From: an uncultured Lachnospiraceae bacterium
GTDB lineage: Bacteria; Bacillota; Clostridia; Lachnospirales; Lachnospiraceae
Length of the DNA stretch: 64,000 nucleotides
Assembly: GCA_910587095.1 (NCBI GenBank)
Contig: CAJUMJ010000058.1
Location: 62,001 to 126,000, forward strand
Direction of reading: 5' to 3'
The position numbers and the translations under genes were made by a program. Shown in pieces: positions 1 to 8,400 of this stretch. Position 1 is the first letter of the stretch. Each line of letters opens with the position of its first letter. Under the pieces are notes generated by a model that saw nothing but the letters and a program-made list of their open reading frames with translations, had not been told where the DNA came from and ran no database searches.

Positions 1-741
1 CTGCTCCTCAGTATATATCCTGGCTATCCTGTCGATCCCCGAGAACCTGAAAGAAAACATATCCCTGGCAAAAACAACAGGTATGCCTGCCGCTATACAC
101 GGCAATGCTACATGCATTCTTGTGGTAATCACAAGCTTTGCCTCATTTATCAACATATTGTATATTTCTCTCTCTTTTTCTTCAGACTTTTTATCCAGCT
201 CCTCAACATAACACATATTAGACATAAAAATGCATTCTTTTTTCATTTCAGGAGGCATCTTAGCCAACACGTTTTCAGAACTATCGACGCAAAAAATCTT
301 GCCCTTCTCCAAATCTGCTTCTCTCTTTCTCGGAAAGGTCAGGGTCGTGCATCCAAACAAGTAAGCATCTATATTATATTTTTTCATCGTATGAAACGTA
401 TGATTATCCCGACACCCTATGGGAGCATAACGATTCAAATATTCCACATCACTGTCATCCAATGTATCCGTCAAAATGGACACCGCCAAAAAGACAGGAT
501 GGATTTTCTCTGAAAAGCAAGTAACACGCATTTCCTGATTAAATGTAAAAAGAGGAAAAGATATCGGCACAATAAGGTCTTCTCCATCCCAGGTATGCAG
601 ATTGGAAAATTCAATTCTGACAACATCGCGATAGTCAATATTCATATAATCATATAAATTTTCAATGGCCAAAAGCTGCATGTCATCGCCTAAGTTCATA
701 TATTTATTTCTTTTATTGTAAATAATATTTGCAAATTTCAC
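1..741 (-). CDS. Polysaccharide pyruvyl transferase family protein (3' end cut off)
   Basis: The frame is open from a GTG at 741 to the window edge, so the first 247 residues are visible and the C-terminus is missing. I chose this start because a GGAGGAAG ribosome site lies just upstream. The segment with VITTRMHVALPCIAAGIPVVFA-like content (quoted only in outline: TTRMH, then a hydrophobic stretch and GIPVV) is the usual active-region signature of the CsaB/WcaK pyruvyl transferase family, which transfers pyruvate from PEP onto a sugar as a ketal. The gene follows the fucosyltransferase-like gene by about 40 bp and is the last visible gene of the AT-rich left cassette. The acceptor sugar cannot be told. 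The family call is fairly firm; the exact reaction is inferred. Confidence 0.8.
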   Translation of the reverse strand, partial: MKFANIIYNKRNKYMNLGDDMQLLAIENLYDYMNIDYRDVVRIEFSNLHTWDGEDLIVPISFPLFTFNQEMRVTCFSEKIHPVFLAVSILTDTLDDSDVEYLNRYAPIGCRDNHTFHTMKKYNIDAYLFGCTTLTFPRKREADLEKGKIFCVDSSENVLAKMPPEMKKECIFMSNMCYVEELDKKSEEKEREIYNMLINEAKLVITTRMHVALPCIAAGIPVVFARDMFSFRFSGIDRIARIYTEEQ

Positions 742-781
742 AAAACTTCCTCCAAAACTATCGCCTTTATAACTTCGTAAT

Positions 782-1798
782 CTATAATACGTCGGCCTGC
801 TCGAATCTCTTGTCTTTCAGGAAAAAGACGACCCTGGACGCTCCCATCTTCGTTCCGAAAAAACTGTCGCATTTTGACAGCAAAAGCGTTTCCTTCAAAT
901 AATCGATATTCACATCCTGTCTTTTATAGTTCTCTCTTATAGGTCTGAAATTTTCTGTCTGCGGCTTGCCGTCCTCATCAAAAAAACGATATCTTGGACG
1001 CTCCATAAAAAGGCATTTCTCTCCAAATGTTTCTTTTATTTTATTCACATAGTATTCGTCTTCACAGGAGAGGAAAAAGTATTGTAAATTATACTTCTCC
1101 AAATGTGCTTTTATCTGCTGAATGCTTTCCTCAACATCGAATCCATCCGTATGCATTTCCCAGTTTTTTTCTTTTACCAATGCGCCCCAGTGCGCCCCGG
1201 CACGTATGGCAACACCCAAAACCTTCTCTCCTGCCGGAAACAGCGCCTTATACATTTCTTCCACCGCCTCCGTCAGCTCCGGCTTTATCCGCATATATTT
1301 TTTAATGATTTCATGATATGCATCAAACTCTTTCCCGTACAGATCCATGCCATACTTCCACTCTACACCGCCATAGGGCAGTCCTCTCGGTATCCCGAGT
1401 ATCACATTTTTGCTCTGATATACCTGTTCCAGCGGAAATTCCGGTGCCAAATCCTCAAAATAATAGTTCCAGGCATTTTCTTTTCCTTTATTTTCCTCAT
1501 TCTGCATAATCGAAAGATAATAGTCTTTCAGATTTACCACCGGAATCCAGCCATGTTCTATTGCATACTTCGCACTGCTCGCCACAGCCATATATGTAGA
1601 AAACAGCCCCCACTGCTGGTCTGTCTCCACCCGTATCACATAGAAAGTCTTATCTTTATTCAGTTCGCCAAAAGAGCATCTTTCCATCTCTTCTAAATTC
1701 GCCTGTTCGATCCTGCGGTCACGCATCTTTTCCGAGTACTTCCTTCGAATTGTCTCCGGTATAATATGCCTATATATAGATACCACCAATTCTTTCAT
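782..1798 (-). CDS. Fucosyltransferase-superfamily-like protein of unknown specificity
   Basis: About 338 residues, soluble, no signal peptide. It is clearly a paralogue of the protein at 3688-4665: both share a TFYVIR/IFYVIR opening, a KGKENAWNYYF/VGKENAWEYYF block, and a GVAIRAG or GVLCRGTDY segment in the position where GT-B fucosyltransferases of the NodZ / O-FucT type carry a donor-binding arginine. Later come a FFLSCED block and an LLLSKCDSFFGTKMG tail. The likely role is transfer of a deoxyhexose to the glycan on the cytoplasmic face. I set the start at the ATG at 1798 rather than a TTG seven codons earlier, although the ribosome site there (GGGGGAAA) is weak. The arginine motif is less conserved here than in the paralogue, so activity or donor may differ. 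Confidence 0.6.
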   Translation of the reverse strand: MKELVVSIYRHIIPETIRRKYSEKMRDRRIEQANLEEMERCSFGELNKDKTFYVIRVETDQQWGLFSTYMAVASSAKYAIEHGWIPVVNLKDYYLSIMQNEENKGKENAWNYYFEDLAPEFPLEQVYQSKNVILGIPRGLPYGGVEWKYGMDLYGKEFDAYHEIIKKYMRIKPELTEAVEEMYKALFPAGEKVLGVAIRAGAHWGALVKEKNWEMHTDGFDVEESIQQIKAHLEKYNLQYFFLSCEDEYYVNKIKETFGEKCLFMERPRYRFFDEDGKPQTENFRPIRENYKRQDVNIDYLKETLLLSKCDSFFGTKMGASRVVFFLKDKRFEQADVL

Positions 1799-1827
1799 GT
1801 GTTTTCCCCCACTCCGCAAAAATCATC

Positions 1828-3684
1828 TCATTCTTCCCCGAAAATTTCCGTCTTGTCCTTGACGGTTATCTTCTTATCTTTTACCTCGTATATCACATCA
1901 CAGTTTCTTACTGTCGTAAGTCTGTGCGCTACAATGATCAGTGTCTTGGTTCCTTGCAGCGCCTCGATCGCCTGCATAAATTCCGCTTCTGTCTCATTGT
2001 CCAGAGCCGCGGTCGCCTCATCCAGCACAAGAATATCCGGATTCCGGTACAATGTCCTTGCAATGGCAAGCCTCTGCCTCTGTCCCCCGGAAAAACGTAC
2101 TCCCCGCTCTCCAACCATTGTGTCAAGCCCCTGCGGAAGCTTTCTCACAAATTCATCAAGCTGGGCAATCTTAAGGCAACTCCAAATCAGCGCATCGTCG
2201 ATGCTCTTTTCCTTTTCGCCAAAAGCAATGTTGTGCCTGATGCTGGCGTCTATAATATAAGTGAACTGCGGCACATACCCTATGATACGATTCCACTGTT
2301 CCCCCAAATCTTCCACGTCTATTCCATCCATCAAAACCTGCCCCTGCGTCGGTTTGAGAAGCGAAAGGATGATATCGGATGCCGTCGTTTTTCCTGCTCC
2401 CGAAGGGCCTATCAATGCGATGGCCTCTCCCTTTTTGACCTTAAGGTCAACATTTTCAAGAATATTATCCTCCCCGGCCGGGTAGCGGAAGGTCACCGAC
2501 CGTAAGGAGAGCTCCTTCTGAAACTGAGCCTCGCGATATTGGCTCTTACGCTCCGCCTGCTCCGATTCCCGCTTTTCCAGCTCAGTAACAAGCTTTATCG
2601 TTTCATGGCAGGCGTTCAACTGTGGCATACAAACCATAATCATATTGATGCCGCTTGTAATCGCTCCAAGAGCAGGCAGAATACGAAACGCACCCACCGC
2701 AATCGAAGAAAGCTGTGTAATCAGCTCTCCGGGATTGGCTGTACTCATCATTTGAATTGCCACTGCCAGCATAACGCCTGCCACGCAGACAACCTCAATC
2801 AAATAGACAGGAATAGAAGTTCCCATGTCAACCGTGGCGGCGGCGCGGCTGTATCTCGCGCGTGCATCCTCATAAGCCTTGGCGAAAAATTTCTGTTTGT
2901 TCATGACCAGTACTTCCTTATGCCCCTGTATAGCTTCCATAGCATACTGGTTCATTTCGCATAAAAGCTCTCTTCTGCGGACACCGTTCCGGCTCATGGA
3001 CTTTCTGTACATCACCTGTATCCCCATCAGGCACATGCCTGCAAGAAGCATAAGAACAGTCGCCATCTGCACCGACTGCATCATAATATACCCACCGATA
3101 CATACGATTGTCAGCAATTTCATAATACATGTAAATATCGTTTTTAACACATTGTAAATACTGGCCGTATCCGAAGAAATACCGTTTAGAAGCCTTGTTG
3201 TATTATGATCCAAAAAGAACTGGTATCCCTGCTTCATATAGGCTTCCAGCATCCTGACGCTTAGCTCACGCTGTACCATATAAGAATATTTTGTGGAAAC
3301 CCAGGTATAAAAAACAAAATACAGCGTCTTGACAATATATATACCAACAACGCCCATACAAACAAACCATATCACTTTTCCGTTTGTATCCAAATGAAAA
3401 ATTTCTACAAACGGCTCCATATACCATCTCGTTTTCACCCCTTGGATATCCAGCATCATATCCAGGACCGGCATAACGACCGCTACGCCCAAAGTCTCCA
3501 TCAGCGCAGCCATCATACTCATAACCATAACAATTACCGCGTATCTTTTCTGTCTGGGCGAGAGCATAAAAGTTATTTTATTCAGAAGATCTTTTGTCTT
3601 TTTTAACGTATCCACAACTTTATAATATAGTGATTGCGCAAATGCGCATGCACCGTCTCCTTCATCTACAAATCTGTTTACCAA
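1828..3684 (-). CDS. ABC transporter, fused permease and ATPase, PglK/MsbA-type glycan flippase
   Basis: Six-helix membrane domain over about residues 45-345, then a nucleotide-binding domain: Walker A GPSGAGKTT near 426, signature FSGGQRQR near 531, Walker B ILVLDEAT near 553, and AHR switch histidine near 587. This architecture flips lipid-linked oligosaccharides across the membrane at the cost of ATP. It is one of three such proteins here (others at 23447 and 49018). It begins 3 bp after the preceding gene. The start is uncertain: the frame opens with a TTG at 3684, but a GTG at 3615, just ahead of the first helix, fits the family length better; neither has a good ribosome site. The family is sure, the lipid-glycan substrate is inferred from context. 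Confidence 0.92.
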   Translation of the reverse strand: MVNRFVDEGDGACAFAQSLYYKVVDTLKKTKDLLNKITFMLSPRQKRYAVIVMVMSMMAALMETLGVAVVMPVLDMMLDIQGVKTRWYMEPFVEIFHLDTNGKVIWFVCMGVVGIYIVKTLYFVFYTWVSTKYSYMVQRELSVRMLEAYMKQGYQFFLDHNTTRLLNGISSDTASIYNVLKTIFTCIMKLLTIVCIGGYIMMQSVQMATVLMLLAGMCLMGIQVMYRKSMSRNGVRRRELLCEMNQYAMEAIQGHKEVLVMNKQKFFAKAYEDARARYSRAAATVDMGTSIPVYLIEVVCVAGVMLAVAIQMMSTANPGELITQLSSIAVGAFRILPALGAITSGINMIMVCMPQLNACHETIKLVTELEKRESEQAERKSQYREAQFQKELSLRSVTFRYPAGEDNILENVDLKVKKGEAIALIGPSGAGKTTASDIILSLLKPTQGQVLMDGIDVEDLGEQWNRIIGYVPQFTYIIDASIRHNIAFGEKEKSIDDALIWSCLKIAQLDEFVRKLPQGLDTMVGERGVRFSGGQRQRLAIARTLYRNPDILVLDEATAALDNETEAEFMQAIEALQGTKTLIIVAHRLTTVRNCDVIYEVKDKKITVKDKTEIFGEE

Positions 3685-3687
3685 AAA

Positions 3688-4665
3688 CTACTTATAACAT
3701 CCACTATCAAACAAGTACATTTCACTGTATCCTTTAGACAACAGAATCGCGCTTTTTGTACCGGAAACAATACCCGCGCACAGGCAATCGCATCTGGACA
3801 GAAGCATGATTGTAACCAGATACTCCATACCGGCTTCACGAGTGTCGGTTCTGCTTTCGTAGAGCGTTTTTCCAATACAGCCGCTCTCATATTTCGCAAA
3901 TTGCTTCGTATTTGTAATTACAATATCGCCATATTTTTGTTTGAACCTTTGATAAATTTGGCCATCCTCAGTTGCAAGAAAAATTTTCTTACATCTTTGT
4001 CTCTGCATGATTTCATCTATCTTGCCGTACATTTCTTCCGGCGTCGGTTGAATTTTATGCTGACTGGGTTTGCTTTTTACGTAATCCGTACCTCTGCAAA
4101 GCACCCCCAGAATCCGACCTTCACCCACAAACAGTCTTTGGTATTCTCTCTCGACACATTCCCTCGCAGAATCACTCATCTGCATATATTTTCCTGCCAG
4201 TTCTCTCCAATATGGCAGCTCCCCCGTTTTACCGTAGAGAAAATCCGCATTATTCCATGGAAATAATTTCAGATTTCTCGCAGTGGATCCGATAATTACA
4301 TGGCGGCTTCGTGCGATATCATCAATGGTAAAACCCATTGGCTGTTTAAAGTAGTATTCCCATGCATTTTCTTTTCCAACTTTATCCCTGGCAAGATATA
4401 TATTAAAATCACTTTGCATGTCTATTATCGGAATATAACCGTCCTTCAAAACCTGTTCCACTTTTCCAAGGAAAAGAATAAAGTTGGAAAACAAGCCACA
4501 ATACTCAATTCCCGGCCGCCTTATCACATAAAAGATTTTATCCGGATTTTCCGACCCTAATCTCCTGGGCCTCCGGTCCTCATCAGTAATATTCCGACAC
4601 CATTTTAACAGCGTATTTCTCCAAACATATGATAACCCTTCATACACCGCATGTTTCTTTTCCAT
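3688..4665 (-). CDS. Fucosyltransferase-superfamily-like protein of unknown specificity
   Basis: 325 residues, soluble. Shows GVLCRGTDYVKSKPSQH with a following Q-P-T segment and KKIFLATEDGQIYQRF, an arrangement seen in GT-B transferases of the NodZ / O-fucosyltransferase superfamily, where the Arg and Asp contact the sugar nucleotide. Paralogue of the protein at 782-1798, separated from it only by the ABC flippase, which suggests the three act as one decoration-and-export unit. The ATG at 4665 has an AAAGGAC ribosome site about 9 bp upstream. It is the first gene after the promoter at 4731-4759. I recognise the family architecture but not a characterised member, so donor and acceptor are unknown. 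Confidence 0.6.
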   Translation of the reverse strand: MEKKHAVYEGLSYVWRNTLLKWCRNITDEDRRPRRLGSENPDKIFYVIRRPGIEYCGLFSNFILFLGKVEQVLKDGYIPIIDMQSDFNIYLARDKVGKENAWEYYFKQPMGFTIDDIARSRHVIIGSTARNLKLFPWNNADFLYGKTGELPYWRELAGKYMQMSDSARECVEREYQRLFVGEGRILGVLCRGTDYVKSKPSQHKIQPTPEEMYGKIDEIMQRQRCKKIFLATEDGQIYQRFKQKYGDIVITNTKQFAKYESGCIGKTLYESRTDTREAGMEYLVTIMLLSRCDCLCAGIVSGTKSAILLSKGYSEMYLFDSGCYK

Positions 4666-4730
4666 GATTTACTGTCCTTTATAATCATCTCCGTTGCGTT
4701 AAAGCCTCGGCAGGCTGAAAATTTTCGGTT

Positions 4731-4759
4731 ATTATACCATATTTTTCATCTATTGTCAG
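4731..4759 (-). promoter_or_regulatory. Strong sigma-70/SigA-type promoter for the left-hand cassette
   Basis: Read on the minus strand, CTGACA at 4759-4754 (5 of 6 matches to the -35 box) is followed by a 17-bp spacer and a perfect TATAAT at 4736-4731. A TG one base upstream of the -10 box gives an extended -10. Transcription should start near 4724 and leave a leader of about 60 nt to the ATG at 4665. That leader contains an AGCCT/AGGCT stem with a 4-nt loop. It is the best promoter I find in the window and sits where base composition drops towards AT. Confidence 0.75.
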
Positions 4760-4799
4760 CTTATACTTTGTTTCCGTCACTCCCTGACCGTTTCCAAAA

Positions 4800-5798
4800 C
4801 TACAGACTTTTTCGCACATACTTTTTAAATAATCTTTTACCCAAAATCCAGTATAACAAATAAGTCAGGGGATCCGCATACCACCTGGCTCTCTCACTGT
4901 TCCACTCGCCATGCTCGTCCAACTGTCTGTCATTATCTTTATCCCTCTGTAATCCCGTATCAAAATATTCGAAATGCGGCTCGACGTCTATTTTCTGTTT
5001 CTCATATTCTTCCTGTTTTTCCCTGCTTCCCGAAATATTCATTCCCGTACCATCCCAGCCCCAGTTTCTGACCTTCGACAATACCGGATTTACCGAGTAC
5101 CATCCGTTCAAAGCCATCACCACCGCTCTGCTGATATCCCGGCTTTCAATCGTCTCCGGCTGATATTCCGACAAAAGAACGCCCAGCATTCTTGAAAAAA
5201 GCCGTTTTCTGTTCCTGTATATCCCAAACATCAAAATAGGATTTCTCGCTTTCTTTTCCCAAACATGCAGGTGTAATTGTTCTGACATGATTCTCTCTTT
5301 CTCACGCCAGAAGCCGCATCCCCATACGCAGCAGTTCGTCAGCGCGATCACGTTGTTTCCGTGGGTATTAAAATCATAATCGTAGCCGTAACCGCAAATG
5401 GCGAACACATTCGGGTCTTTTTCATAGAGCATCAGTCCTTTATCTATATACTCCAAAAAATTCGTTGAAAATTCGTTGTCGTCCTCCGTAAAAATAACCC
5501 TGTCATGCCGCTCATACACTTTCTCGTAAAGAAACGTCTTATTCTTGTAAAAGCCCAAATTTTTTTCCTGATAATATATAGTAACCTGCTTGAATCCATC
5601 AATCGGCTTTTTTAAAAACGCGCACACCTTTTTCCAGTCTTCCACATACTGATCATCCCATGGATAATCTACACTGATATACAGTTCTGTCTCTTTCGCG
5701 CAGCCGTTTTTTTTCAGAGAGGCAATACAGCGTTCCAGATGTCTGTAGCGGTTACACGCCGTAATCATTACCGGAGCATAAATCATTTTTGATTCCAT
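4800..5798 (-). CDS. Glycosyltransferase, GT-A fold, family 2-like
   Basis: 332 residues. The N-terminus opens MITACNRYRHLERCIASL like GT2 enzymes (normally VxVYNR). An acidic FTEDDNEFS segment near residue 105 stands where the metal-binding DxD lies, and the C-terminal half has Trp/Cys-rich acceptor-side segments (NCCVWGCGFW). The likely role is transfer of a hexose or similar to the growing lipid-linked unit in the cytoplasm. The start is the ATG at 5798, preceded by GGGGGATC; a TTG four codons earlier is less likely. A 134-bp gap with a promoter separates it from the next gene, so it may be the last gene of the preceding transcript. Confidence 0.8.
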   Translation of the reverse strand: MESKMIYAPVMITACNRYRHLERCIASLKKNGCAKETELYISVDYPWDDQYVEDWKKVCAFLKKPIDGFKQVTIYYQEKNLGFYKNKTFLYEKVYERHDRVIFTEDDNEFSTNFLEYIDKGLMLYEKDPNVFAICGYGYDYDFNTHGNNVIALTNCCVWGCGFWREKERIMSEQLHLHVWEKKARNPILMFGIYRNRKRLFSRMLGVLLSEYQPETIESRDISRAVVMALNGWYSVNPVLSKVRNWGWDGTGMNISGSREKQEEYEKQKIDVEPHFEYFDTGLQRDKDNDRQLDEHGEWNSERARWYADPLTYLLYWILGKRLFKKYVRKSL

Positions 5799-5825
5799 AT
5801 GATCCCCCAACCAATTTCATGCCGT

Positions 5826-6821
5826 TTATTTTTTACAGGAAATCAGTTCCTTTCCTCCATACATGGCCGAAAACAAGGAAAACACACTGCCGTATGAGCC
5901 AAGAATACGATCGCAGGCAGCCAGACACAGGCAGTCGACAATAGCGGATTCCATGCCGGATCTGCTGTCCCTTCCCCAAACCTTCTCACGGTACGTAACA
6001 ATGCATCCCTGGAATTCTTTGCAAAGTTCCTCCTCCACGGCCGGATCGTCCGTCGCAAGGAAGAACTTTACGTTCCCGTCCTGTTCCTTTATTTCTTTCA
6101 TCTTTTCCTTAAAAAGATATAGCGGACTCTCACGAATACAACCGCTGTGGTCCGTGCGCCTTACATGCACACCGACCCATGAGCCGCCCGCTATCAGTTC
6201 TTCCGCCTTTTGGTGATATTTCCTCTGAAAAAGCAGGCTTCCGTGATCAACAGGCGCCGTCCTGTTCTGGCTTGCCATCATCCCTGCGTAGACGTCCGCC
6301 AGACAATTTGTTTCTGCTTCCAGATACCCGCTGACACGTTTCCAGCAGCGTTCGATCCAATCCTGATACGCCTCTCCGCTCCATCCGATCTCCTTTGGCG
6401 GATGATATTTCACGTAAGAACCCTGTTCCTGAAAATAGCTCATCACCCGCTGCGCCTGTCTGTTGCGAAGCTTCCAGACGCAATATCGTACCCACTCCTT
6501 GACGCAGCGCATCAACTCCCTGACATCTAACTGCTGTAGACTCTTTTTAAGCCCTTTGCCCCATTTCGGCGGAAAGAAACCATGCGTGAGCACAACGGTG
6601 TTGATATCCGCAAACTGCTTCTCGTCAAACACTTCCTCATATCTGATATTACAGCATTCCTCCAGCCGCCATATGATAATCAGGTTATTAATATGATATT
6701 TCCGAACCAGATAATATGCCTGCATCAAAGAAAGGCACCTGCTCGTTATGCCGGTATATACATAGACGCAAAGACATCTCTCATTCCGATACATTTCATC
6801 CCGTAATCTGTTTTTTCCCAT
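5826..6821 (-). CDS. O-fucosyltransferase-like GT-B glycosyltransferase
   Basis: 331 residues, soluble. The motif GVHVRRTDHS near the middle matches the HxRRxD GDP-fucose-binding motif of the fucosyltransferase superfamily. It is followed by KFFLATDD and a C-terminal SGMESAIVDCLCLAACDRILGSYGSVFS segment (quoted in part: SGMESAIVDCL, then GSYGSVFS), typical of bacterial proteins related to alpha-1,6 and O-fucosyltransferases. It stands directly upstream of a second fucosyltransferase (6855-7760), which supports deoxyhexose transfer. No GDP-fucose synthesis genes are in this window, so the donor must come from elsewhere in the genome. The superfamily is well supported; the linkage formed is not. 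Confidence 0.75.
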   Translation of the reverse strand: MGKNRLRDEMYRNERCLCVYVYTGITSRCLSLMQAYYLVRKYHINNLIIIWRLEECCNIRYEEVFDEKQFADINTVVLTHGFFPPKWGKGLKKSLQQLDVRELMRCVKEWVRYCVWKLRNRQAQRVMSYFQEQGSYVKYHPPKEIGWSGEAYQDWIERCWKRVSGYLEAETNCLADVYAGMMASQNRTAPVDHGSLLFQRKYHQKAEELIAGGSWVGVHVRRTDHSGCIRESPLYLFKEKMKEIKEQDGNVKFFLATDDPAVEEELCKEFQGCIVTYREKVWGRDSRSGMESAIVDCLCLAACDRILGSYGSVFSLFSAMYGGKELISCKK

Positions 6822-6854
6822 CGTTTCTCCGTTTCATCCTGTTGATTCTCTTCC

Positions 6855-7760
6855 TCATACATCCACTAATATCCATCCGTCCATATAAATATCGCGGTTT
6901 GCTGCATCGTCACGACGCCACCTTGCCGGCGCAACAACTATCTTATCCTCCGCTTCTCCCAAAAACTGTGCCCACCAGCTAAATGTAGAATTTGACATAA
7001 TAAAATGTCTGCACTGCCGCATCAAAAACAGCTCGTCACAGGCTTCGTGCCGCTCCCGCACATATACCACCGGATAGGGAAACTTCATCTCCCGTTCCAC
7101 CTGCCCGATATCATCGGAAAAAATAAAAAAAACCGGATCCGCAACCTTTCCGGCAATGCGCTCCATGGCTCCGCAATAATATGCCTCGTGACAGACATCA
7201 AAAACAGGGTGATTGATATAATCGCCCCTCCGCACATGTACGCAGACAGAATTCTCCGTCCGCATTCTTTTGCAAATCTCTGTATCCGCAAGTCCGGGTG
7301 CGGTATAGGCAAAATCTTTTATCAGAATATCTCTGATCGGCTCAAAAAGCACCGCCTCCTGAAACCAGCCGTTAACATAGATATTTTTATGCAGCTTCAG
7401 AAAGAAACTCTCCCTTATGCGGCTGTGATCCCTCTGCACAATTCCCAATAAAGCAAAAAAAGCACTCCAAAAGTTTTCCCGTCTCCCGGCGACTTTCTCC
7501 GGTCTTCCCGCAATAAAATAAGAAACCAGTTTTTTCCTAAGCCACTCCTGCATACGGACAATTCTGCCCGGATTTATAAGAAGCATGTTTTGGTCAAAAA
7601 AGGCAAAATGTGAAAGCTCCAGCCGTCTAAGCTGATCTGCCCCGATCACCGACGTTTCAAACGCAATCTTTTCTATTCCGTATGCCATCTGAAGTTTCCG
7701 TGCTATGGCATATTCAAACATCTGGTTTCCTAAACCACCTTTTATTTTTACAACAATCAT
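6855..7760 (-). CDS. Alpha-1,2-fucosyltransferase family (GT11)
   Basis: 301 residues. Opens MIVVKIKGGLGNQMFEYA, the GT11 signature GGLGNQMF(Q/E)YA. VHVRRGDY gives the HxRRxD donor-binding motif and SNSTFSWWAQFLG the C-terminal motif. The family moves L-fucose from GDP-fucose, or rarely galactose, to C2 of a galactose or similar acceptor. The ATG at 7760 is chosen over a frame-open codon 15 residues upstream because GGGLGNQ normally lies about eight residues from the start and GGGGACAG precedes it. It is one of four GT11-type proteins in the locus. Membership is clear; the acceptor is unknown. Confidence 0.92.
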   Translation of the reverse strand: MIVVKIKGGLGNQMFEYAIARKLQMAYGIEKIAFETSVIGADQLRRLELSHFAFFDQNMLLINPGRIVRMQEWLRKKLVSYFIAGRPEKVAGRRENFWSAFFALLGIVQRDHSRIRESFFLKLHKNIYVNGWFQEAVLFEPIRDILIKDFAYTAPGLADTEICKRMRTENSVCVHVRRGDYINHPVFDVCHEAYYCGAMERIAGKVADPVFFIFSDDIGQVEREMKFPYPVVYVRERHEACDELFLMRQCRHFIMSNSTFSWWAQFLGEAEDKIVVAPARWRRDDAANRDIYMDGWILVDV

Positions 7761-7791
7761 TCTGTCCCCTGTGGCTATCCTGGCCTTTCCC

Positions 7792-7841
7792 GGCGTCCCG
7801 TCCAATGGCCGGGGATGTCTTTAGAGCCCCTTCTTTCACTA
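7792..7841 (-). repeat. Palindromic intergenic repeat, copy 1
   Basis: This segment aligns almost base for base with 60611-60658. It shares GGCGTCCCGTCC, then ATGGC, GGG, GTCTTTAGA and a closing CTTCT..CACTA. On the minus strand it starts with the TAG stop codon of the KdsC-like gene (7841-7839) and folds around CCGGCCATTGG-type complementarity. It lies in the 78-bp gap before the GT11 gene. Confidence 0.7.
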
Positions 7842-8369
7842 CGTCCCCGCTCCGTAAAGCTCCTCTATAATCCTGTCCCACTCCCCGCGCTTTTTAAGAA
7901 GCGCCGATATGATATCCCGGACGGCTCCGTAACCGCCCTTTACCGTGGAGATATAATCCGCCTGCGCCTTTACCTCCTCGCAGGCGTCCACGGGACAGCC
8001 GGAAAACCCGCTCCGGCGCATTCCTGCCAGATCGTTCAGGTCGTCCCCAAGATACCCAAGCTCCTCCCAGGATACACCTTGCTCACGCAGGAAGGTTTCC
8101 AGATAAGACACCTTGTCCTTGCAGTTCTGCACCAGAAAATCCACCTTCATTTCACCCATCCGTCTTGTAGTCGCCGCGCACTCCCGGCCGGTGAGCACAA
8201 GGATTTTGATTCCTGCCTTTTTTGCCGCAAAAAAGCCCGCCGCGTCCTTTGTACAAAATTTTTTCAGCTCGTTCCCGTGCTCGTCATAATAGATGCCGGC
8301 ATCCGTCATCGTGCCGTCCACATCAATAACCAGATATTTTATCCCACACCAGCAATTTTTCTCCGACAT
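7839..8369 (-). CDS. KdsC-like HAD phosphatase (ulosonic acid 8/9-phosphate phosphatase type)
   Basis: 176 residues, the normal length for KdsC and related nonulosonate phosphatases. DVDGTMTD at residues 16-23 holds the nucleophile Asp and acid/base Asp, VLTGR supplies the Thr of motif II, and LGYLGDDLNDLAGM supplies motif IV. No cap insertion is visible. It should hydrolyse the phosphate of a 2-keto-3-deoxy sugar acid made by the aldolase encoded just upstream (31-bp gap), before activation by the CMP-transferase at 11260. Good certainty on the family. The substrate could be Kdo-8-P-like or a different ulosonic acid phosphate. Confidence 0.88.
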   Translation of the reverse strand: MSEKNCWCGIKYLVIDVDGTMTDAGIYYDEHGNELKKFCTKDAAGFFAAKKAGIKILVLTGRECAATTRRMGEMKVDFLVQNCKDKVSYLETFLREQGVSWEELGYLGDDLNDLAGMRRSGFSGCPVDACEEVKAQADYISTVKGGYGAVRDIISALLKKRGEWDRIIEELYGAGT

Positions 8370-8400
8370 GTCTTACTCCTGTTCACTTTTCCTGATACAT

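Noticed and set aside
112..513. A 133-codon plus-strand frame at the left edge
   Set aside because: Antisense to the pyruvyl transferase frame, which has a good start and family motifs.
3620..3665. A nine-codon leader peptide with GAAGGAG ahead, in the start region of the ABC transporter
   Set aside because: Short, out of frame with the transporter, and without any terminator pair; most likely chance.
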